Below, piece after piece: positions 54,784 to 61,970 of a stretch of 64,000 nucleotides of DNA (position 1 is its first letter; every line of letters begins with the position of its first letter). The DNA comes from Rhizophagus irregularis (lineage: Eukaryota > Glomeromycota > Glomeromycetes > Glomerales > Glomeraceae): positions 2,418,001 through 2,482,000 of the forward strand of contig NC_089457.1 in NCBI RefSeq assembly GCF_026210795.1, written 5' to 3'. A model generated the notes under the pieces. That model saw only the letters and a program-made list of their open reading frames with translations. It was not told the DNA's origin and did not search any database. Made by a program: the position numbers and the translations under genes.

Positions 54784-57338
54784 AGGAATGGATAGATTTG
54801 AGTACAAAAATATGTGGTAGATGCAATAAACAGGAATTAGATTATGTGATATCGGAAGAAGACGGCAGATGTGAAGAATGTAATCGGGAAATACGGGAAG
54901 ATGAACAAGATGAATTAATAGAACTAAAAAACAACTTAGAAAAATTAGGATACGAAATGGATGTATCGGAAATTCAAAGAATAAAGAATTTTGGAGTTAA
55001 TAATCGAATAATGGTAACAGAAGAATTCATAGAAAGGTATATGGGAATAATAGAATTAGAAGATAGAGAGTTAAGAAAAGAGATTCATAAGTGGTTAAAT
55101 GAGAATACAACTTGGTGCGAAAGATGCGAAATAAGATGGATGAATGATATGTTTAGATTAGGAGGAACTGTATGCAAAGATTGTGAAGAAGAAGATATCG
55201 ATGAAATTGATGATCGAGTAAAAAGATTACAAAAGATTTTTGAAGATATCGGAACAATGATAACTGAAGAAGAATTGTTAAGATTAACTAGTATGGGATA
55301 TACAGATGGAGAAATTTTGGATAAAGAATTCATTGAAATCTTTCAAGAAAATAAGAATGAGTCAGAAAAAGAATTGAAGAAAAAGTTAGATAAGTTATTG
55401 AAAGAACAAGCAGGAATAATAGATAGTGAAGAAAGTGGTGAAAAGAGTGATAATGAAGAATCAGAAGAAGATAATACAGATGATTCAGAAAAGACTGGAG
55501 AAATATTAAGTCCAGATGAAATATGGGATGAAAATATTGAAAATTTTAATGAAGATGAGTTTGAAGATGAAATTGAAAATGTTATAAATAGAGGGGGTAG
55601 CGACTTAAGTCAAAATTCAGATACGAATAGTTCATTAAATATTAAAAATTCTGACAACGAAAGTGAATTATCTGATTACAATTTACAAGGATTATTTCAA
55701 GAGAATATAGTAAATATGGCAAATGAAGCACAAATAAGGAGAATAATGGAAAATGCTATGGGATTAGCACCAAATGCATTAGATAATGCGTTAGGAGCAG
55801 GACAGACTTTGGCGGATAGGATTCAGACCGCAGGAATGGGGGGAATAGTAGGTATGCCAACTTTTAGTGGAAAAGAGGATGAAGATATTAATGATTGGAT
55901 TAGACAATTTGAGATAGCATTTACAGTAAGCGGACGACCAGAAGGAAATGTTGGAGGAGGTGTATGTAGACAAAATAAGGCAAACATAGCTATAACTTGT
56001 TTAAGAGGAATTGCATTACAATGGTATAATGAGGAAAAAGAAAGGGTAGCAGCTAATTTAGTGAATTGGTGTGATTATAATGAGGACAGAAATTTGAAAA
56101 GAAGATTAATCGACAGATTTACTAGGAATGATGTTCAAAGAAAAAAAATGTTAGAATTAACAAGAATTAAACAGGGAACAAATGAAAGTGTTGAAGAATA
56201 TACTAGAAGATTTAGGTCAATATTAAGAGTTGCAACTAGAGGTCATGCGTTAGATGATTTATATCAAGTGAATTATTTTATTCAAGGGTTAGATGCCATG
56301 CTAGGTTATCATGTTAGGAGAAGTAATCCGACGAATCTGAATGATGCAGTTAACGAAGCAAAAAGAGAAGAGGAAGCGAAAGATGAGTTGTTAATGAAAA
56401 CAACGGGGTTAGATATGAAACGAGTAGGACAAGAGAAAAACATGGAAGAAATTTTGAAAGAAGAGACAAATAAATATAAAGGAATGAATCCAATTACGAA
56501 AGAATTACAAAATAAAGAAGTTAAAAGTGATGAATGGGATGAGTTAATTAATGGAATGAAAAGGTTGGAAGCACATGTAATGCAAAGAAATGAGGCATAT
56601 GTAATGCAAAGGAATGGGAATGATAGGAGACCGATCGGAAATAATAATGTCCAAAGAAATAATATGAACTGGGATAGAATGACTTGTTATACATGTGGAA
56701 GAAAAGGACATACTTCTAGAGTTTGTAGGGAAGGTCAAAGAAGATCATATGGAGGAAATAATAAAGGGTCATATAGCCAAAATAATCAAGTTAATTACCT
56801 TGATGAAGAATATTATGGTAAAGGATATAATGTGTATAATATGGAATATAATGATGAATATGATGGATATAATGAGGGTGATGGATATGATAACTATAAT
56901 AATGGATTTGATGGATACGAAGTGAATAACTATGAAGATGAGGAAAGATACGATATGTTCCCAGTACCACCTAGAAAGAGTGAAAGAAATAAAGACAAGG
57001 TTATGAATGATGAAAGAGATAGAAGAAGAAATGCACAATGGCAAGGACAACAGCAAAAAGCACAGGGGAATAATAAGAGGGGTTTTACAAAAGAACAATT
57101 ACAGAAAGGATATGAAACTAGAAAGAATAATAATAGGTGTCACAATTGTGGACAACAAGGACATTTTGCTAGAGAATGTACAAACGAGAAAGTGAAGTTA
57201 AATCGAAATATACCAAATGTTGGAGATTTTGATCCATTTGAGCAATTTGTAAATTCAAGCGTACCAATTAATTGGGGACAAATGATGAATGAAAGACCAG
57301 AAGTAAGGAAGAAATTATTAAATGGTTTGAGATATTGA
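54729..57338 (+). CDS. gag: Gag-like protein with duplicated zinc-ribbon module and two CCHC knuckles
   Basis: Open from 54729 with no ATG before 54957; coding character already starts at GGKFDKSEDIKEWIDLS, so translation is probably by splicing or frameshift from upstream. From the Leu at 54798 it has 846 residues. N-terminal module twice: CGRCNKQE...GRCEECN plus a helical stretch (LEKLGYEMDVSEIQRI), then CERCEIRW...TVCKDCE plus FEDIGTMITEEELLRL. An acidic Ser/Asp/Glu linker (about 200-290) follows. The retrotransposon Gag core runs about 345-550 (FSGKEDEDINDWIRQFEIAF, ALQWYNEEKERV, QGTNESVEEYTRRFRSIL). Zinc knuckles CYTCGRKGHTSRVC (about 629) and CHNCGQQGHFARECTN (about 780) bind RNA. Ends in TGA at 57336-57338, in frame with the protease. 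Confidence 0.85.
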   Translation, partial: FYKILYFSGGKFDKSEDIKEWIDLSTKICGRCNKQELDYVISEEDGRCEECNREIREDEQDELIELKNNLEKLGYEMDVSEIQRIKNFGVNNRIMVTEEFIERYMGIIELEDRELRKEIHKWLNENTTWCERCEIRWMNDMFRLGGTVCKDCEEEDIDEIDDRVKRLQKIFEDIGTMITEEELLRLTSMGYTDGEILDKEFIEIFQENKNESEKELKKKLDKLLKEQAGIIDSEESGEKSDNEESEEDNTDDSEKTGEILSPDEIWDENIENFNEDEFEDEIENVINRGGSDLSQNSDTNSSLNIKNSDNESELSDYNLQGLFQENIVNMANEAQIRRIMENAMGLAPNALDNALGAGQTLADRIQTAGMGGIVGMPTFSGKEDEDINDWIRQFEIAFTVSGRPEGNVGGGVCRQNKANIAITCLRGIALQWYNEEKERVAANLVNWCDYNEDRNLKRRLIDRFTRNDVQRKKMLELTRIKQGTNESVEEYTRRFRSILRVATRGHALDDLYQVNYFIQGLDAMLGYHVRRSNPTNLNDAVNEAKREEEAKDELLMKTTGLDMKRVGQEKNMEEILKEETNKYKGMNPITKELQNKEVKSDEWDELINGMKRLEAHVMQRNEAYVMQRNGNDRRPIGNNNVQRNNMNWDRMTCYTCGRKGHTSRVCREGQRRSYGGNNKGSYSQNNQVNYLDEEYYGKGYNVYNMEYNDEYDGYNEGDGYDNYNNGFDGYEVNNYEDEERYDMFPVPPRKSERNKDKVMNDERDRRRNAQWQGQQQKAQGNNKRGFTKEQLQKGYETRKNNNRCHNCGQQGHFARECTNEKVKLNRNIPNVGDFDPFEQFVNSSVPINWGQMMNERPEVRKKLLNGLRY

Positions 57339-57344
57339 CTACAC
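57336..57344 (+). promoter_or_regulatory. candidate stop-codon readthrough signal UGA-CUA between gag and pro
   Basis: TGA CTA CAC. The frame is open on both sides of this single stop: 28 sense codons lead to the protease ATG at 57423 with no other stop. UGA followed by CUA is a known high-readthrough context (Sindbis virus nsP3/nsP4, some plant virus replicases). Other retroelements (for example MuLV, with UAG) also make Gag-Pol by readthrough. Confidence 0.6.
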
Positions 57345-57944
57345 TCGGGGGAATTAAAGAATATTAATCAGAAAGAAGAAAAATCACAAGCAACAAGATG
57401 TAATATAATAATTGAGGGAAAAATGATCAGAGCATTAGTTGATACAGGAGCAGGACCTTCAGTAATAACGAATGAATTGAGAAAGGAATTAAATATACCA
57501 ATAATGAAGAAAAGTGATGTTGTATTGACAATAGCGGATGGAAATAACATAGCTTCATTAGGAAGAGTGGAAATTAGAATAGAAATTGACGAAAATTTAG
57601 AAATACCTTTGGAGTTCGAAGTGATCGACTCGAGAAGAAAAGATTTAATATTAGGAACTGATTTATTAAGATATGGGATAATAAATATGAAAGAAGGTCT
57701 GTTAACAATAGAATGGGATAATGGAATATATGAAATACCAATTGATTTTAGAGGAAAGAAAAATGTTGAATTTGAGGAGTCAGGGAATAGGGGTGAATTT
57801 AATGGAGATCCAAAGAATATAGATGATATAGATGGCAATTCTAGTGAAGAGTCAGAGGGTGAAGATGAATATGAGGAGATGGAAAAAGAAGAGTTGTCAT
57901 CGATTGTAAAAACTGATAGAGAAAAGAGGGATGAGGAAAAATGA
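57339..57944 (+). CDS. pro: aspartic protease (retropepsin-like)
   Basis: The frame continues from gag after one UGA. The first ATG is 57423 (IIIEGKMIRALVDTGAGPSV). The catalytic D-T-G-A is six residues after that Met; IADGNNIASLG and DLILGTDLLRYGI are the flap and the C-terminal ILG-D motifs of retropepsin-type proteases, so the fold is complete in about 110 residues. The rest is an acidic tail (NSSEESEGEDEYEEMEKEEL). The stop TGA at 57942-57944 overlaps the ATG of the RT frame (ATGA). It would process Gag and Pol. Confidence 0.88.
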   Translation, partial: LHSGELKNINQKEEKSQATRCNIIIEGKMIRALVDTGAGPSVITNELRKELNIPIMKKSDVVLTIADGNNIASLGRVEIRIEIDENLEIPLEFEVIDSRRKDLILGTDLLRYGIINMKEGLLTIEWDNGIYEIPIDFRGKKNVEFEESGNRGEFNGDPKNIDDIDGNSSEESEGEDEYEEMEKEELSSIVKTDREKRDEEK

Positions 57945-59956
57945 ATGGTCTTGGCTTTCTGAATGAAGGAGAGACGGTAAAGATGCTAAATGAGAGCAAA
58001 GAAGAAAAATTTGAAAAGAAAACACATCTGGGAGAAATGAGCGATGAGGAGAGAATAGCATTTAAGAAATTGATAAGGGAATATGAAGATATATTCGAAT
58101 ATGACGAAGAGAAACTGAGAAGGATAAATACAGTTAAACATGAAATAATAATTGAAGAAAATCAAGGACCAATAGCACAAAAGAGATATAAAGAAACTGA
58201 TGAAAAAGGAAAGTTTATAAAGAAAGAAATTGAACAATTGTTAAAGATGGGGAAGATAAGAGAATCATGGAGTAATTGGGCATCTCCAGTAACGTTAGCA
58301 GGAAAGAAAACTGGAAATTATAGATTTTGTATAGATTATAGAAAGCTAAATAATGTGACAAAGTCAGATGAATATCCTTTACCCCGGATAGACGAATTGT
58401 TAGAAAAATTTAGAAAGGGAAGTTGGTTCACAAGTTTGGACTTAGCAGCAGGATATCATCAAGTAGAAATGGCAGAAGAAGATAAAGAGAAAACAGCATT
58501 CATTTGTTCGCAAGGATTATATGAATACAATGTTATGCCATTTGGATTGAAGAATGCACCAGGAACATTTCAGAGATTAATGGATAAAATATTAAAAGAA
58601 TATATAGGAGAATTTGTTACAGTATATTTAGATGATATAATGATTTATTCAGAAGAATTTGAGGAACATATAGAACATGTAGATAAAGTATTGAGTAAAT
58701 TGAGAGAGAATAATATGATTGTGAAATTGAAGAAATGTCAGTTTGGATTGAGAAATATAAATTTCTTAGGGCATATAGTAGGAAGAGATGGATTGCGACC
58801 GGATAAAGAGAAAGTTGAGAAAATAGAAAATATGAGGAGGCCGAAAACTGTCACAGAAGTAAGATCATTTTTAGGATTATGTTCATATTATAGGAGATTT
58901 ATAAAAGGTTTCTCGAAGATAGCAAAACCTTTGCTTAACTTAACAAGAAAGAATGAAAAGTTTGAATGGAAAGAAGAACAACAAGAAGCATTTGACGTAT
59001 TAAGGACAAAATTGACAGAAAATCCAATTTTAGTATATCCGGATTTCAGCAGAGAATTTATATTGATAACTGATGGATCTAAGATAGGATTAGGAGCAGT
59101 GTTAGCTCAAATGAATGAAGAAAATAAAGAGGTTGTAATAGCTTACGCAAGTAGGAGTACAGTTGGAGCAGAGAAGAATTATCCACCAACAGAATTGGAA
59201 TGCTTAGCGGTATTTTGGGGAATACAACATTTTCAGAAATATTTAGTAGGAAGGAAATTTATAGTGATAACAGATCACGCAGCATTAAAAGGATTAACAG
59301 ATGGAAAGGAACAAACGGAAAGGAGAGCAAGATGGGTAATGAAATTACAACAATTTGATTTTAAAATAGTACATAGAAGTGGAAAGAAAATTAAAAATGC
59401 AGATGGATTATCAAGACTGAGATTTAAAGAAAAAGAAACAGAAAGGAACGAGAATCAAGAAATAACAAAAATAGAAAGTAATAAGGGGAAATTGAGATAT
59501 ATCAAATTTAGGAATAAATGGTATAATGCTAAAAGATTTAAAGGGAGATGGGATGATGAAAAATATTTTACCGATAAAGAAGCAATACTTTTGAATTTGG
59601 AGGAAAGGACAGAAAAAGAATTATTAAAGAAATTGGGAAGAGAAAATAAGCCACAAGTTATTATAATCGACGGAGTGGATGGATTAGGAAAAACAAGTAT
59701 AGTACAAAATTTGATTAAAGAGTGGGAAAAGCAAGGATTAAAAGTAAGATTTAATACATTCAAAAGGAGAAGAAAAGACAAAGGTGAATTTCACGAATCA
59801 AAATTAGAAACAGAATGGAAATTTAGAAAGGAAGTAGTAGAACAAATAAACAGAAGAATGTTAGAATATGATGAAAATACGGATATAATAATTCTGGACA
59901 AATCGCCATATTGCGAATATTATTATCAGAAGACGAAAGTTTCAACAGAGGATTAA
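57941..59956 (+). CDS. pol: reverse transcriptase-RNase H fused to N-terminal part of a thymidylate/deoxynucleoside-kinase-like domain
   Basis: 671 residues starting at the ATGA overlap. RT about 95-330: motif A FTSLDLAAGYHQV (Asp 167), motif B MPFGLKNAPGTFQRLM, motif C VYLDDIMIYS (Asp 231, 232), thumb KCQFGLRNINFLGHIVG. RNase H about 370-490: ITDGSKIGLGAVL, ELECLAVFW, VITDHAALK, and a final Asp in KNADGLSR. After a linker, residues 571-671 read PQVIIIDGVDGLGKTSIVQ (Walker A GVDGLGKTS at 578-586) and IIILDKSPYCEYYYQK (653-664), which matches the P-loop and the DR-type catalytic motif of TMP kinase and dNK families. The frame then stops, with the rest of the kinase in the -1 frame. RT and RNase H look intact. 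Confidence 0.9.
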   Translation: MNGLGFLNEGETVKMLNESKEEKFEKKTHLGEMSDEERIAFKKLIREYEDIFEYDEEKLRRINTVKHEIIIEENQGPIAQKRYKETDEKGKFIKKEIEQLLKMGKIRESWSNWASPVTLAGKKTGNYRFCIDYRKLNNVTKSDEYPLPRIDELLEKFRKGSWFTSLDLAAGYHQVEMAEEDKEKTAFICSQGLYEYNVMPFGLKNAPGTFQRLMDKILKEYIGEFVTVYLDDIMIYSEEFEEHIEHVDKVLSKLRENNMIVKLKKCQFGLRNINFLGHIVGRDGLRPDKEKVEKIENMRRPKTVTEVRSFLGLCSYYRRFIKGFSKIAKPLLNLTRKNEKFEWKEEQQEAFDVLRTKLTENPILVYPDFSREFILITDGSKIGLGAVLAQMNEENKEVVIAYASRSTVGAEKNYPPTELECLAVFWGIQHFQKYLVGRKFIVITDHAALKGLTDGKEQTERRARWVMKLQQFDFKIVHRSGKKIKNADGLSRLRFKEKETERNENQEITKIESNKGKLRYIKFRNKWYNAKRFKGRWDDEKYFTDKEAILLNLEERTEKELLKKLGRENKPQVIIIDGVDGLGKTSIVQNLIKEWEKQGLKVRFNTFKRRRKDKGEFHESKLETEWKFRKEVVEQINRRMLEYDENTDIIILDKSPYCEYYYQKTKVSTED

Positions 59957-60273
59957 TTACTCCACATGGGAACCATGAGATGGAAAAAGAAATATTCAGA
60001 TTAAAAGGAACAATAGATGAATCAATAGTGATATTTTTGGAAAAAGATGGCGATGTATGTTGGGAAAATTATATTGGAAGAGAAACGAAGAAAATGGAGA
60101 AATCGTCATACCCAACATTAAAGAAAAATGAATATTTGGACATGGTTAAAATGTTTAAAGAAAACCAGGATGTATACAAAGATACCAAAAGATACAGTCA
60201 AATTGAAGTTAGGAATGACGATAGTAGTTGGAGAAAAGTATATAAGGAGATAGAAAAACACCAAAGAGCTTAA
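59875..60273 (+). CDS. C-terminal part of the kinase-like domain, in the -1 frame
   Basis: Open from 59875 and overlapping the end of the RT-RNase H frame by 82 bases; no ATG before the Met at about 59971. The meaningful part begins about 59940 (FNRGLITPHGNHEMEKEIF). Then come a beta strand (TIDESIVIFLEKDGD), a possible lid segment rich in Arg/Lys (ENYIGRETKKMEKSS), and a helix (LKKNEYLDMVKMFKENQDVY), the order expected after the DR motif of TMP kinases. Ends EIEKHQRA. Alone it lacks the P-loop and would not be an enzyme. No canonical -1 slippery heptamer is visible between the DKS motif and the stop at 59954, so a one-base indel in this copy is more likely than programmed shifting. RNA splicing is not excluded. 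Confidence 0.65.
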   Translation, partial: KYGYNNSGQIAILRILLSEDESFNRGLITPHGNHEMEKEIFRLKGTIDESIVIFLEKDGDVCWENYIGRETKKMEKSSYPTLKKNEYLDMVKMFKENQDVYKDTKRYSQIEVRNDDSSWRKVYKEIEKHQRA

Positions 60274-60288
60274 AATTATATTTCCAAA

Positions 60289-60630
60289 ATGGTATTAGGA
60301 GATTGTTATATGAATTGGTTTCTTACCTATCGAGTAAAGGTCGATAAGATATGGAAAGTGACTATAAAAGAAGAAGAGAACGAAACAATTATCCATTTAA
60401 GGATTGAAGAAGAAGAAGACTTCATACTAGTAGATGTACACATTATAATAAGACTAAAAGAGAAAAAGGTGAAATTAATTATGGAAGATGGAAACAATAT
60501 GATAATAGAAGAAAGACCAATAGAAAAAGGATTAGGATGGGTACGATCTAAATTGATTATAGGGAATGAAAAATATATAAGAAGGATAGAAATACCAAGG
60601 ATCAAAAATAAATCGAGAGATAAAAATTAA
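60289..60630 (+). CDS. small retroelement ORF, 113 residues, unknown
   Basis: ATG at 60289, 15 bases after the preceding stop and in the same frame. Sequence alternates charged and hydrophobic residues (VKVDKIWKVTIKEEENETII, VDVHIIIRLKEKKVKLIMED), suggesting a beta-rich small domain, with a basic tail (RIKNKSRDKN). No motif recognised. It lies between kinase and integrase; it could be an accessory protein or a detached linker of the integrase precursor. Confidence 0.5.
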   Translation: MVLGDCYMNWFLTYRVKVDKIWKVTIKEEENETIIHLRIEEEEDFILVDVHIIIRLKEKKVKLIMEDGNNMIIEERPIEKGLGWVRSKLIIGNEKYIRRIEIPRIKNKSRDKN

Positions 60631-60753
60631 AAATATATGGAACAGTTATCACGACGCTTTATTTTTACAACACCTTAATTTTTACAACACTTCAACCCTT
60701 TATAACATTTCAACCTTTTACAACATTTTAGCTTTTAGAATTACAACATAGAC
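60631..60753 (+). other. spacer with TTTACAACA repeats before the integrase ORF
   Basis: Pyrimidine-rich 123-bp segment with TTTTTACAACACCT, TTTTTACAACACTT, TTTATAACATTT, TTTTACAACATTT and ATTACAACATAGACATGG, five related copies at about 15-25-bp spacing. Stops in all frames break any Pol fusion. It may serve as an internal promoter, splice acceptor region or unstructured leader for integrase; this is inference. Confidence 0.55.
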
Positions 60754-61941
60754 ATGGAAGAGGAAGAATATAATAGGATAGCGAGGAATATCAACGACGA
60801 ACGGGAATATGAAATTATAGGAGGATTAATTTACAAAATAAAAGATGAGAAAAGACTAAGAGTGATAAGAAAATACGAATTTGAAGGGTTAATGTACATA
60901 GCTCATGATCATGAATTATCAGGACACTTTGGAATAGATGCAACGTATAATAGGATCAAGGATGGGTATTATTGGAAAGGGATGAGAAAAGATGTAGAAG
61001 CTTATGTCAAATCATGTAATAATTGTCAGAGAAGAGGAAAACCAATAGGAAAACATGAACTGAATGTAATCAAAGTTATAGAACCATTTTATCAAATTGG
61101 GATTGATGTAGTGGGACTATTACCAGTAACAAAGAGAAATAATAGATATATAGTTACAGCGATGGACTATTTTACAAAATGGCCTGAAGCAAAGGCATTG
61201 GAAACAGCAGATGCTAAGGAAATTGCAAGATTTATTTATGAAGATATAATATGTAGGCATGGATGTCCAAAGAAGATATTGAGTGATAGAGGAAGTCATT
61301 TCAATAATAAATTAGTGAAATCATTAATGGAGGAATTTCAGATAAAACATAACTTTTCGACGCCTTATCATCTAAAAACTAATGGGTTAATTGAAAGATT
61401 TAACAAGACATTATGTGAATCATTAGCAAAGCTAAGTAATATCGAAGATTGGGATTTGAAAGTACCAGGAGTATTGTTCGCGTATCGAACTAAAAGGAAT
61501 GATTCAACGAAAATGGAACCAGGATATTTAATATATGGGAGACAAATGAAGACATTATTAGATTTAGAAGATAAGGAAATTACCATGGCAGAGAGAGTTA
61601 ATGGGTTGATCGAAGGATTACCAAACATTAGGAATCAAGCTAAAGAAAATGTCAGGAAATCTCAGGAAAAACAAAAATCGTACCATGATAAAAAGAATAG
61701 AATAAAGCAGAAATTACAAATCGGAGATAAAGTACTATATTATGATGCAGCAAAAGAGAAACAATGGTCTGGAAAGTTAGAAGAAAAATGGAAAAAACCT
61801 TATTATGTACATGAGATAATTTCTAAAGGATCATACAGAATTAAAACTATGGAAGGGAAGATATTGAAAACGCCAGTAAATGGTGAATTACTGAAGGAAT
61901 ATATTGATAGGACAAATTTTGAAGTAATAGTTCGAATTTGA
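60754..61941 (+). CDS. int: retroviral-type integrase as a separate ORF
   Basis: 395 residues with own ATG (GACATGGAAG). Zinc-binding H-H-C-C: H53 and H58 in HDHELSGHFG, C88 and C91 in KSCNNCQRR. Catalytic core D118 (IGIDVVG), D178 (LSDRGSHF), E214 (NGLIERFNKTL), that is D-x59-D-x35-E. C-terminal GPF/Y-like module: LQIGDKVLYYD, LEEKWKKPYYVHEIISKGSY. It inserts the cDNA and here produced a 4-bp duplication. No chromodomain is apparent. In typical Ty3 elements the integrase is fused to RT; here stops and a noncoding spacer separate them. Confidence 0.93.
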   Translation: MEEEEYNRIARNINDEREYEIIGGLIYKIKDEKRLRVIRKYEFEGLMYIAHDHELSGHFGIDATYNRIKDGYYWKGMRKDVEAYVKSCNNCQRRGKPIGKHELNVIKVIEPFYQIGIDVVGLLPVTKRNNRYIVTAMDYFTKWPEAKALETADAKEIARFIYEDIICRHGCPKKILSDRGSHFNNKLVKSLMEEFQIKHNFSTPYHLKTNGLIERFNKTLCESLAKLSNIEDWDLKVPGVLFAYRTKRNDSTKMEPGYLIYGRQMKTLLDLEDKEITMAERVNGLIEGLPNIRNQAKENVRKSQEKQKSYHDKKNRIKQKLQIGDKVLYYDAAKEKQWSGKLEEKWKKPYYVHEIISKGSYRIKTMEGKILKTPVNGELLKEYIDRTNFEVIVRI

Positions 61942-61953
61942 TGGGACTCAAAT

Positions 61954-61970
61954 TTTAGGTGGGGGCAAAC
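61954..61970 (+). other. polypurine tract
   Basis: TTTTAGGTGGGGGCAAAC directly before the TG of the 3' LTR; the GGTGGGGG core is the plus-strand priming site. Confidence 0.7.

Noticed and set aside
59927-59950. Programmed -1 frameshift signal in the kinase
   Set aside because: No canonical slippery heptamer in the only interval where the shift could occur; kept as a lesion hypothesis instead.
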